Shown here: one piece after another, positions 1-6,619 of the stretch
Layout of the letters: each line of letters begins with the position of its first letter
Position numbering within the stretch: the stretch's first letter is position 1
Source of the DNA: Thiotrichaceae bacterium
GTDB lineage: Bacteria > Pseudomonadota > Gammaproteobacteria > Thiotrichales > Thiotrichaceae
Assembly (NCBI GenBank): GCA_027009095.1
Contig: JALVDG010000318.1
Span: 1-8,921 of the forward strand
Direction of reading: 5' to 3'
DNA length: 8,921 nucleotides
Notes under the pieces: generated by a model
What the model was told of the DNA's origin: nothing
The model's database searches: none
What the model saw: the letters and a program-made list of their open reading frames with translations, nothing else
Program-made: the position numbers and the translations under genes

Positions 1-1
1 T

Positions 2-367
2 CATAATTATTCCCATGGGGCGTGGGGTAAAGGAGGGAATGTAAAAAGTCAGGTAAAACATGCTGATCGTAGTATGACAACATTTTTTCGCGATATTACG
101 GTTGATCAAGGCTTTTTAAGCAAAAAAGAGTTTAAAGAAATGGCTCTTGGAAAAGATTTCTGGATGGATTGCAAAGAAATGTGCAAGCGTGGCATAGCAA
201 CTCATGTTGTAGTGTGCGGGGAAACGATAACAGCGAAAGAATTTTTAAAGTATTTAAAGAAAGAGAAAAAATTAGAGCGTAAAGCTAAAAAAGTTGCCAA
301 AAAGAAAGTGGCAAAAAAACGAGCTAAAAAGTCAGTAGAAAAATCTGAAAAAATACTTGATCCTTAA
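2..367 (+). CDS. Hypothetical protein with lysine-rich C-terminal tail, probably 5'-truncated by the window edge
   Basis: I do not recognise this protein. The first ATG is at 74 (97 residues from there). No Shine-Dalgarno precedes it, and the same frame stays open back to base 2 with no ATG, GTG or TTG, so I prefer a gene that begins outside the window; a start at 74 remains possible. Counted from the ATG, residues 1-59 look like a small folded domain (FFRDITVDQGFLSKKEFKEM, then a hydrophobic IATHVVVCGETI strand). Residues 60-93 are almost entirely Lys, Ala, Arg and Val in a KKVAKKKVAKKRAKK pattern. Such tails occur on DNA- or RNA-binding proteins, so nucleic-acid binding is a guess from composition only. 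rarA starts 32 bases downstream with no terminator between, so the two may be co-transcribed. Confidence 0.6.
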   Translation, partial: HNYSHGAWGKGGNVKSQVKHADRSMTTFFRDITVDQGFLSKKEFKEMALGKDFWMDCKEMCKRGIATHVVVCGETITAKEFLKYLKKEKKLERKAKKVAKKKVAKKRAKKSVEKSEKILDP

Positions 368-399
368 CGCTTATAGTGGAATAGCCACCTTTATATTAT

Positions 400-1704
400 A
401 TGTTTTCAAATAATAAATATAAACCACTTGCCGAGCGTATGCGTCCTTGCTCTTTAGATAAATATAGTGGGCAAACACATTTATTATCTGAAGGTAAGCC
501 GTTACAGGCTGCTATTAAAAATGATCATTTGCACTCGATGTTATTTTGGGGACCGCCAGGCACGGGGAAAACAACACTAGCCAAACTCATCGCAAATTAT
601 AGTGGTGCAGAATTTATTACGATGTCAGCTGTTCTTGCAGGTGTTAAGGAGATACGAAAGGTAGTTGCTCAAGCTAAATTATTACGGAAAGTAGAGCAAC
701 GAGCGACTGTTTTATTTGTCGATGAAGTACATCGTTTTAATAAAGCACAGCAAGATGCCTTTTTACCTCATATTGAGGATGGTACTTTTTTCTTTATTGG
801 TGCAACCACCGAAAATCCATCATTTGAATTAAATAATGCTTTATTATCACGTGTTCGCGTTTATGTTTTACGCTCACTTAGTCATAACGAGCTTCAAGCT
901 ATTTTAGAGGCAGCTGTAGCTGACAAGAAAAATGGTTTTGGTACATTAAATTTACAGATAGCCGAAGGTGTTTTAGAGCAGTTGGCAAAAGCAGCAGATG
1001 GTGATGCTAGGCGAGCATTAAATTGGCTAGAAATTGCAGTTGACCTCGGAGTAAAAACAGATGATGGCTATTACCTTAAATTAGATAGCCTAGATGAAAT
1101 TATCACAGAGACAACACGTCGCTTTGATAACAAGGGAGATGTTTTTTACGAACAAATATCAGCACTACATAAATCAGTGCGTGGTTCAAACCCAGATGCG
1201 GCACTTTATTGGTTTTGTCGGATGATTGATGGCGGTTGTGATCCTTTGTATATCGCTCGTCGTGTTGTGCGTATAGCCTCTGAAGATATTGGTAATGCTG
1301 ATCCTAGAGCGTTGACATTAGCGATGAATGCGTGGGAGACCTATGAACGTTTAGGCAGTCCAGAAGGTGAGTTATCAATTGCACAAGCGATTATTTATCT
1401 TGCATCAGCGGCTAAAAGTAATGCGGTTTATATGGCGTATAAAGCAGCAATGAAACAGGCGAAGCAATCAGGCTCTTTAGATGTTCCATTGCATTTAAAA
1501 AATGCACCAACAAAGTTAATGAAATCCTTAGATTATGGCAAAAATTACCGTTATGCACACAATGAAGAAGGCGGTTTTGCCGCAGGAGAAACCTATTTTC
1601 CTGATAGCTTAGGTGAGCAGGTTTATTATGAGCCAGTAGAGCGCGGTTTAGAGATAAAAATAAAGCAAAAACTCGATTTTTTAAGAAATAAAAGCCTTGA
1701 TTAA
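400..1704 (+). CDS. rarA: Replication-associated recombination protein A (RarA/MgsA), AAA+ ATPase
   Basis: RarA is a cytoplasmic AAA+ ATPase of the clamp-loader/RuvB clade that acts at stalled replication forks and interacts with SSB. The 434-residue length is normal for the family. Visible motifs are: an N-terminal PLAERMRP segment (9-15); Walker A GPPGTGKT (51-58); Walker B VLFVDEVHRF with D108 and E109 (104-113); sensor 1 GATTENP (134-140); the arginine-finger region LLSRVRVY around R151; and sensor 2 GDARRALN (201-208). The C-terminal tetramerisation region follows, with HKSVRGSNPDAALYW (257-271) and RIASEDIGNADPRAL. The ATG at 400 puts the N-terminus where E. coli RarA begins its conserved region, although there is no recognisable Shine-Dalgarno. 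The E. coli neighbours lolA and serS are not visible here. Confidence 0.96.
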   Translation: MFSNNKYKPLAERMRPCSLDKYSGQTHLLSEGKPLQAAIKNDHLHSMLFWGPPGTGKTTLAKLIANYSGAEFITMSAVLAGVKEIRKVVAQAKLLRKVEQRATVLFVDEVHRFNKAQQDAFLPHIEDGTFFFIGATTENPSFELNNALLSRVRVYVLRSLSHNELQAILEAAVADKKNGFGTLNLQIAEGVLEQLAKAADGDARRALNWLEIAVDLGVKTDDGYYLKLDSLDEIITETTRRFDNKGDVFYEQISALHKSVRGSNPDAALYWFCRMIDGGCDPLYIARRVVRIASEDIGNADPRALTLAMNAWETYERLGSPEGELSIAQAIIYLASAAKSNAVYMAYKAAMKQAKQSGSLDVPLHLKNAPTKLMKSLDYGKNYRYAHNEEGGFAAGETYFPDSLGEQVYYEPVERGLEIKIKQKLDFLRNKSLD

Positions 1705-1757
1705 TATTGTGTAATAAAAGCTCTATTGTAGCTTGTCTCTATTGAATTTATCGTCAT

Positions 1758-1766
1758 TGATATAAT
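1758..1766 (+). promoter_or_regulatory. Extended -10 promoter for htpX
   Basis: TGATATAAT is a perfect TATAAT (1761-1766) with the upstream TGN extension of extended -10 promoters. No good -35 lies at 16-18 bases, which is tolerable for this class. Transcription would begin near 1773, giving a leader of about 35 bases before htpX. Inferred from motif only. Confidence 0.5.
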
Positions 1767-1807
1767 ACTTAAATAGTACTGATTAACCTTAAATTAAGGG
1801 AATAGAA

Positions 1808-2725
1808 ATGAAACGAATATTCATGCTCTTGCTGACTAACTTTGCAGTGGTTGTAGTGTTAGGTATCGTGTGGAATGTATTGGACTCGATGTTTGATATT
1901 ACGGCGATATTTCATCAAATGGGTCTGCCAGCGGAGTTTGGCTATATTGCGGTAATGGCCTTAGTGATGGGGTTTGCAGGTTCTTTTATAAGCTTAGCGA
2001 TGTCTAAAAGTATGGCTAAGCGTAGTATGGGGGTGCAAGTTATCGAGTATCCACAAACACCGCAGGAGCGTTGGTTATTTAATATTGTGCAGCGACAGGC
2101 AGATAAAGTAGGTATTAAAATGCCAGAGATTGGTATTTTCTATGCACCAGAGCCAAATGCTTTTGCAACAGGCGCAAGAAAAAATGCTGCATTAGTCGCA
2201 GTAAGTACTGGCTTGTTAGAAAATATGACTTCCGATGAAGTTGAGGCGGTATTAGGACATGAAATTTCTCATGTCGCCAATGGTGATATGGTAACGCAGA
2301 CTTTATTGCAAGGTGTACTTAATACCTTTGTAATTTTCTTCTCTCGTGTCGTTGCTTATATTGTTGGAGCGCTTATGCGTGGCAATAATAATCAACAACA
2401 AGGCGGCGGTGGGTATGGAGCAACGTATTATATCGTGTCGATGATTGCACAAATGTTACTGGGCTTTTTGGCTAGCATTATTGTTATGTGGTTCTCGCGT
2501 TACAGAGAGTTTCACGCCGATAAAGGTGGTGCAGATTTAGCAGGGCGTGAAAAAATGATAGCCGCTTTGCGTCGTTTGCAATCAGTCAATCAGCCTCATG
2601 ATTTGCCTGGGGAATTAGCCGCATTTGGTATTTCGGGTGGTTTAAAAGCAGGAATATCTAAATTAATGATGACACACCCGCCTTTAGAAGAGCGTATTGC
2701 AGCTTTAGAGGGGCATAAATACTAA
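1808..2725 (+). CDS. htpX: Membrane zinc metalloprotease HtpX (M48B)
   Basis: HtpX is an inner-membrane M48 zinc protease with a cytoplasmic active site that degrades misfolded membrane proteins alongside FtsH. The 305-residue length fits the family. There are two N-terminal membrane segments (about 7-26 and 45-66). The catalytic HEISH motif is at 151-155, with H151 and H155 as zinc ligands and E152 as the catalytic glutamate. The third ligand is probably E234 in SRYREFHADKGGADLA. Two more hydrophobic segments lie at about 165-187 and 206-229, separated by a glycine/glutamine-rich loop (NNNQQQGGGGYG, 193-204). The start has a clear Shine-Dalgarno, AAGGG at 1796-1800, seven bases before the ATG. 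The gene has its own promoter and ends in a terminator shared with metA, so it is probably monocistronic. HtpX is envelope-stress or heat induced in E. coli; no such operator is recognised here. Confidence 0.96.
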   Translation: MKRIFMLLLTNFAVVVVLGIVWNVLDSMFDITAIFHQMGLPAEFGYIAVMALVMGFAGSFISLAMSKSMAKRSMGVQVIEYPQTPQERWLFNIVQRQADKVGIKMPEIGIFYAPEPNAFATGARKNAALVAVSTGLLENMTSDEVEAVLGHEISHVANGDMVTQTLLQGVLNTFVIFFSRVVAYIVGALMRGNNNQQQGGGGYGATYYIVSMIAQMLLGFLASIIVMWFSRYREFHADKGGADLAGREKMIAALRRLQSVNQPHDLPGELAAFGISGGLKAGISKLMMTHPPLEERIAALEGHKY

Positions 2726-2734
2726 TTATTACAA

Positions 2735-2757
2735 AGCCTCAGTTATTAGCTGAGGCT
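2735..2757. terminator. Bidirectional intrinsic terminator between htpX and metA
   Basis: AGCCTCAG (2735-2742) and CTGAGGCT (2750-2757) form a perfect 8-bp stem with a 7-base loop. On the plus strand it is followed by ATTTTG and starts nine bases after the htpX stop. On the minus strand it overlaps the metA stop codon (2756-2758) and is followed by TTTGT. The two genes converge here and share it. Confidence 0.8.
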
Positions 2758-3829
2758 ATTTTGCCGCTTTCCAGCCCAATGGATCACTCATATCCAATCC
2801 ATCCATTAATCTTTTCTGTCGATCATGATGGGTGATTTTATATACTAAGCCCATCCAGTTTGCCATTATCGCTGCTGCGGTATCGTGCCATGTGTTGTGT
2901 ACCCTGCTAAGTACGAGTGCTTCGGGAAAGGTAGGCACTTCTTTTCCTGTGTCGATACATTCGCTTATTTTTTCTTGATACTCTTTTAAAATAGCCTGAG
3001 CGGTTATATCAAAATAGTTATGTGGAAAGACAGGGTAATCGGGACGATCTCCTGCGATAAAACGAAATACTTCCCTTTTATACTCTTTTATTAAGCTGAC
3101 GGCATCATATTCTGGATGTCCCTGAAAGAATACCGTGCTAATACCATCTTCACTAACTGCTAAATGTACGCCTGCATTCTCTGCCTCGACTAATACGTGC
3201 AAGTTTGCTGTTTCAAATTGCTGGCGGTCAATTTGGTTAAAACGAGAGTGCGGTACATTAAATTGTGTATTAATTCCTCTAACTAGTGGATGAGCAAGTG
3301 TTACTTGATGTGAGTAAACCCCCCATCGTTTATTGTTTAAAGGGTAGCGTTTTTGATGATATTTTAGTTCCATCATGGCATGAGTAGCGAGGCATGAGCA
3401 GAGTGTAGAAGGCACATGTTGTTCTGCCCAGTTAAGAACGTCGCTTAAAGGTTGCCAAAAAACTTCAATATTTAACTGTGGTTGAGATACATTAGCACCT
3501 GTGATGATAAGAGCATCTAGCCCTTCTTTTTTAATATCTTCAAACGTTTCGTAGTAAGTATCAATATGTTGTTGTGCTTTGTCGCTACGAGGTATCTCTG
3601 GTAGCGTAAATATATGAACATTAAACTGGATAATGGCGTTACTTTCTCCAATCAAACGTAAAAACTGTCGTTCGGTAGCCGCTAAAGCAGCATCAGGCAT
3701 CATATTCAGTAAACCAATGTGTAGCTCACGAATATCTTGTTGTATCGCCTCTCCAGGGCGAAGAATAGTTTGTCCTTCACTCCTTAGGCGTTCAAATGTT
3801 GGTAGTTTGCTATGTGCGACTAATGGCAT
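2756..3829 (-). CDS. metA: Homoserine O-acyltransferase, HTS/MetA family (probably O-succinyltransferase)
   Basis: This enzyme acylates homoserine from an acyl-CoA, the first committed step of methionine synthesis, in the cytoplasm. I start it at the ATG at 3829 (357 residues, MPLVAHSKLPTFERL). That ATG has an AGGAAG Shine-Dalgarno six bases upstream, and relatives I recall begin MPLVAH. The frame extends ten codons to an ATG at 3859, but that ATG abuts the T-run of a terminator. Numbered from 3829, the nucleophile is Cys146 (STLCSCLATHAMM), and the catalytic pair His238 and Glu240 lie in FFQGHPEYDAVSL. Other family motifs are GLLNMMPDAALAATERQF, DALIITGAN and a YFDI C-terminal segment. Acyl specificity is uncertain: the position aligned by eye with E. 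coli Gly111 is Ser115. Regulation is by the SAM-II-like riboswitch and terminator upstream. Confidence 0.93.
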   Translation of the reverse strand: MPLVAHSKLPTFERLRSEGQTILRPGEAIQQDIRELHIGLLNMMPDAALAATERQFLRLIGESNAIIQFNVHIFTLPEIPRSDKAQQHIDTYYETFEDIKKEGLDALIITGANVSQPQLNIEVFWQPLSDVLNWAEQHVPSTLCSCLATHAMMELKYHQKRYPLNNKRWGVYSHQVTLAHPLVRGINTQFNVPHSRFNQIDRQQFETANLHVLVEAENAGVHLAVSEDGISTVFFQGHPEYDAVSLIKEYKREVFRFIAGDRPDYPVFPHNYFDITAQAILKEYQEKISECIDTGKEVPTFPEALVLSRVHNTWHDTAAAIMANWMGLVYKITHHDRQKRLMDGLDMSDPLGWKAAK

Positions 3830-3859
3830 AATCATCTTCCTGATGGATAGTGCAGGCAT

Positions 3860-3901
3860 AAAAAAGCCTACAGTTTAGTTTAATCACTAAAGTAGGCTTT
3901 T
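3860..3901 (-). terminator. Intrinsic terminator in the metA leader (riboswitch expression platform)
   Basis: On the minus strand a 10-bp outer stem pairs AAAAGCCTAC (3901-3892) with GTAGGCTTTT (3871-3862). A two-base bulge and a 5-bp inner stem (TTTAG 3891-3887 with CTAAA 3878-3874) close an 8-base loop. A run of six T ends at 3860. It lies only about 20 bases before the metA Shine-Dalgarno, leaving no room for a promoter after it, so it belongs to the metA leader rather than ending the gene upstream. Its 5' arm can alternatively pair with the aptamer's 3' strand. Confidence 0.8.
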
Positions 3902-3915
3902 ATAATCCATTACCA

Positions 3916-3967
3916 CTGCTTTAGCTGTTCTTTTATAGCGCCCGCAATCTGTTCAAATCGGCGCTTT
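3916..3967 (-). promoter_or_regulatory. SAM-II (metA-motif) riboswitch aptamer
   Basis: This S-adenosylmethionine-binding aptamer represses metA when SAM is plentiful. On the minus strand, P1 is AGCGCC (3965-3960) paired with GGCGCT (3942-3937). Its 17-base loop begins GATTTGAAC and ends ATTGCG. After P1 come ATAAAAGAAC and then GCTAAAG (3925-3919). The order stem, GATTT-AAC-ATTGC loop, stem, AT-rich joiner with AAA, GCTAAA matches the SAM-II pseudoknot as I remember it from the metX sequence used for its crystal structure. The position fits too: about 14 bases after the predicted start of transcription and directly upstream of metA. SAM-II is best known from alphaproteobacteria. I recognised it by eye; a covariance search is needed to confirm it. 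Confidence 0.82.
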
Positions 3968-3985
3968 GTGTTTTTCTGTTGAGCA

Positions 3986-4014
3986 ATTCTAGGAGAGAAA
4001 GTGTATTCGGTCAA
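3986..4014 (-). promoter_or_regulatory. Sigma70 promoter for metA
   Basis: On the minus strand TTGACC (4014-4009) is followed after exactly 17 bases by TAGAAT (3991-3986), each matching five of six consensus positions. Transcription would start near 3979, giving a leader of about 150 bases that holds the riboswitch, the terminator and the metA ribosome binding site. It starts 25 bases after the stop of the P-loop gene upstream. Confidence 0.7.
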
Positions 4015-4038
4015 ATATTAAGGTTTCATACACGTTCC

Positions 4039-4881
4039 TTAATCCTTATTCATCGCTTTTTCAAGCAAAGCAAGAAAATCAGCCTCTGTTTTAACTTGGT
4101 ATAAATCTTCTGTTTTTATAGTATAGCCATACTGCTCGGCAATCGCCTCGTAACGTGGTATACGAGAATAAAATAATTGTGGAAATATCCATGTCACAAA
4201 GTCATCAGGGTCGATAAGAGAGACATAGGAAAGTTCTTTTTCTTGCATATAAATTTCTAATTGCTCATCAAGAAATGCTTCGCGATAGTATAAAGGTTTT
4301 GGTGATTTGATCGCCCGCTCTATTAGCATTCTTTCATTTTCTTTACTGGCTTTTAGATAAATGATAACGGTATTATCAGCGAGCAATTCTAGCACTTCAG
4401 GATTATCTAACTCGCAAACACTCCCTCCTGCATCGTTAACAAATTTATTGTAGCCATAGATATATTGAGATTTTTTAATAAAGTTAGGTACATCTTTCAT
4501 TGCTGCAACTTCAGCATCATAGTGTAGACGTTGTCGACGTTTAAATTCGGTTAAAGACATTCCGCCTAGTTTAGGGTTACCAAGTTTACCGATAAAAGTA
4601 GAAACAGGTTTTAAATGATCGACAGTGATATTATTGCGAATATAGATAGAGTCAGAACGTAATAAATCCCGTAAAAAAGGGACTTGCATTGCTTGTTCGG
4701 TAATATTGTCGATAATCGCTTCGTTTAAATAGTGTGTACCAATGCGATAGTCGCCTGAATAATGAAACCATTTATTGTCTCGTAAAATATTAGAGAGAAA
4801 TGTTTTACCCACTCCCGACATACCTAATAAGGTGATAGATTTTTGTGATAAATTTTGGAATTCTTTGGCAGAAAGTTTCAT
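4039..4881 (-). CDS. P-loop NTPase of unknown function, shikimate/gluconate-kinase-like
   Basis: A cytoplasmic nucleotide-binding protein that I cannot name. From the first ATG it has 280 residues. Upstream in frame there is only a TTG at 4944, which adds 21 residues of unconvincing sequence. Neither start has a clear Shine-Dalgarno. Near the N-terminus, after a beta-strand (KSITLLG), is Walker A GMSGVGKT (20-27). SGDYRIGTHYL (42-52) lies where shikimate and gluconate kinases have their acidic substrate-binding segment. A later strand, TVIIYLKAS (171-179), followed by NERMLIERAIKSPKPLYYREAFLD (182-205), resembles the P-loop kinase lid and C-terminal region with its conserved arginine. The middle (75-165) is longer than in small kinases and may hold the substrate site. 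A small-molecule kinase is an inference from the fold. The gene is divergent from rhlB, with 91 bases between, and is followed by the metA promoter. Confidence 0.8.
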   Translation of the reverse strand: MKLSAKEFQNLSQKSITLLGMSGVGKTFLSNILRDNKWFHYSGDYRIGTHYLNEAIIDNITEQAMQVPFLRDLLRSDSIYIRNNITVDHLKPVSTFIGKLGNPKLGGMSLTEFKRRQRLHYDAEVAAMKDVPNFIKKSQYIYGYNKFVNDAGGSVCELDNPEVLELLADNTVIIYLKASKENERMLIERAIKSPKPLYYREAFLDEQLEIYMQEKELSYVSLIDPDDFVTWIFPQLFYSRIPRYEAIAEQYGYTIKTEDLYQVKTEADFLALLEKAMNKD

Positions 4882-4972
4882 GTATTTGGAATGTATATTG
4901 TGAATAGAAAGGGTATAGGTGAGTATATAACAAATTATGCTCAAACGCCTCTGCTCGTGTTAAGCTTAGTCT

Positions 4973-6295
4973 ATGGATACTACTCATTTAAGCAATACTA
5001 AATTCGCTGACCTCGAACTACTTCCTGAAATTCAAGCCGCCATAGATTCAACTGGTTTTGAATTTTGCACCCCCATTCAAGCAGAAACTCTACCACTATC
5101 ACTGCAAGGCAAAGATGTAGCAGGACAAGCACAAACAGGTACGGGAAAAACCGCTGCTTTTTTATTAGGCATGTTTCAACACTTGTTAAGTAATCCCTTA
5201 GAAAATAAAAAACCAAGCGATATACGCTGTTTGATTTTAGCACCTACACGCGAACTAGCCATTCAAATAGCGAAAGATGCCGATGTATTAAGTAAGGGAA
5301 CAGATTTATCATGTGCGCTTGCCTACGGTGGGACAGGTTTTGGGAAGCAAAAAAAGCAGATTGAAAAAGGTGCTGATATTCTTATCGGGACACCAGGGCG
5401 CATTATTGATTACTGGAAGCAAAAAGTGTTTAACTTGCGACGCTGCCAAGGTCTAATTTTAGATGAAGCAGATCGTATGTTTGATCTTGGTTTTATTCAT
5501 GATATTCGTTTTTTATTAAGACGATTACCTAAACCAGAAAAACGTTTAAATATGTTGTTCTCAGCAACACTATCGCATCGTGTGTTAGAGCTAGCCTATG
5601 AGCACATGAACAGCCCTGAAAAAGTAGAAATTAAGGCGCAGGCTGTTAATACCAAAAAAATAGCACAGTGGGTTTACTACCCAGCTAACGATGAAAAAAT
5701 TCCACTACTCATTGGTTTGATTAAAAAATTACAGCCTTTTCGCGCGATTGCCTTTGTTAATACTAAGCGTAATGCAGAAATGATTGACGATTATTGTCGT
5801 GGTAACGGCATTAAAGCAGCGATGATCTCAGGTGATGTGCGTCAAAATAAACGCGAAAAATTATTGAAGCAATTTGAAGATGGCAAGTTTCAACTATTAA
5901 TAGCCACCGATGTTGCAGCCCGTGGTTTGCACATCGACGAAGTGTCACACGTATTTAATTTTGATCTACCACAGCTTGAAGAAGATTATGTGCATAGAAT
6001 AGGGCGTACAGCACGAGCAGGAGCGTCAGGTGAAGCACATAGCTTTGCTTGTGAAGATACCGCCTTTTACCTTTCACCAATCGAAGACTACATTAAAATG
6101 TCGATTCCAATGGCAACGGTAAATTCAGAAGTATTAGCAAAATTAAAGAAGCCAGTTAAAGCTAAACGAAATCATCCAAAGCAGTACCGCAGAAATTCAA
6201 ATGGCAAAAAACGATTTAAACCACGTTCTAAAAATTCTGCCAATAAATCTAGAAAAAATTATCGCAGGAATAAAAATTCACCACAAAAGAAATAA
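4973..6295 (+). CDS. rhlB: DEAD-box ATP-dependent RNA helicase RhlB
   Basis: RhlB unwinds structured RNA and in E. coli works in the RNase E degradosome. The N-terminus (THLSNTKFADLELLPEI) and inter-motif spacing match E. coli RhlB better than RhlE, SrmB or DeaD. Over 440 residues one sees: Q motif FEFCTPIQ (29-36); motif I AQTGTGKT (53-60); Ia PTRELA (91-96); motif II DEAD (164-167) within LDEADRMFDLGFIHDIRFLLRRLP; motif III SAT (197-199); ATDVAARGLHI (311-321); and motif VI HRIGRTARAG (341-350). A basic Lys/Arg/Asn-rich tail from about 391 to 440 probably binds RNA. The ATG at 4973 lacks a strong Shine-Dalgarno, but the protein aligns from its first residues with RhlB. No convincing promoter or strong terminator was found. 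Confidence 0.9.
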   Translation: MDTTHLSNTKFADLELLPEIQAAIDSTGFEFCTPIQAETLPLSLQGKDVAGQAQTGTGKTAAFLLGMFQHLLSNPLENKKPSDIRCLILAPTRELAIQIAKDADVLSKGTDLSCALAYGGTGFGKQKKQIEKGADILIGTPGRIIDYWKQKVFNLRRCQGLILDEADRMFDLGFIHDIRFLLRRLPKPEKRLNMLFSATLSHRVLELAYEHMNSPEKVEIKAQAVNTKKIAQWVYYPANDEKIPLLIGLIKKLQPFRAIAFVNTKRNAEMIDDYCRGNGIKAAMISGDVRQNKREKLLKQFEDGKFQLLIATDVAARGLHIDEVSHVFNFDLPQLEEDYVHRIGRTARAGASGEAHSFACEDTAFYLSPIEDYIKMSIPMATVNSEVLAKLKKPVKAKRNHPKQYRRNSNGKKRFKPRSKNSANKSRKNYRRNKNSPQKK

Positions 6296-6557
6296 AGAAT
6301 ACACCTATTTTTAGAGGTTGATTGTTATTTTATACTCCTGCTTTTTGCATTGTTACTTCACTTCTATCTTTGCAATAACACCTTCTATTCTATATTCATT
6401 TTTATGCTGTTTGAAAATTCAGCTTCTGTTAGGTTTTCCTCCTCCATAATAGACATAATTACCTGTTAGATAGAATTATTTTTATAAATATTTAATTATG
6501 TCGTTATAGATATATTAAATTCATTCATGTTTGATTAAGCTTTGGTTAAGTTTTGAT

Positions 6558-6574
6558 CTGTCAGGATTAAACAG
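6558..6574 (+). promoter_or_regulatory. Candidate CsrA-binding hairpin 1 in the csrA leader
   Basis: CTGT (6558-6561) pairs with ACAG (6571-6574) around the nine-base loop CAGGATTAA. The GGA at 6564-6566 is single-stranded, as CsrA sites require. The stem has only four base pairs, so this is the weaker of the two candidates. Confidence 0.4.
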
Positions 6575-6602
6575 TCGTAAAAGACTAGCCATGCTGTAAA
6601 AA

Positions 6603-6619
6603 ACTAACAGGAAGTTAGT
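6603..6619 (+). promoter_or_regulatory. Candidate CsrA-binding hairpin 2 in the csrA leader
   Basis: ACTAAC (6603-6608) and GTTAGT (6614-6619) form a perfect 6-bp stem closing the pentaloop AGGAA. GGA sits in the loop within an ACAGGAAGT context, close to the high-affinity CsrA consensus ACARGGAUGU. It lies about 120 bases before the csrA start. Confidence 0.55.

Noticed and set aside
375..390. GTGG-AATAG-CCAC hairpin between the first gene and rarA
   Set aside because: Four base pairs without a proper T-run is too weak for a terminator.
3830..3859. Longer metA N-terminus starting at the ATG at 3859
   Set aside because: That ATG directly follows the terminator's T-run with no ribosome binding site. 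The ATG at 3829 has AGGAAG six bases upstream and a family-like N-terminus.
3633..3878. Plus-strand ORF of 81 codons opposite the start of metA
   Set aside because: It is a shadow of metA in another frame, has no recognisable domain and runs into the metA leader.
3940..3975. GTTCAAATC in the plus strand, recalling a tRNA T-loop, and a GC stem followed by a T-rich stretch, recalling a plus-strand terminator
   Set aside because: No cloverleaf can be drawn around the motif and no plus-strand gene reads into it. The stem is P1 of the minus-strand aptamer.
3910..4029. Minus-strand ORF of about 34-39 codons (ending RRFEQIAGAIKEQLKQW) with an AAGGA-preceded ATG and a stop at codon 4
   Set aside because: It coincides exactly with the metA promoter and the SAM-II-like aptamer, which explain the sequence better. 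The apparent nonsense codon is then just non-coding DNA.
4805..5243. Minus-strand ORFs of 60 and 81 codons around the start of rhlB
   Set aside because: Both are out-of-frame or antisense shadows of the P-loop gene and rhlB, with no domain of their own.
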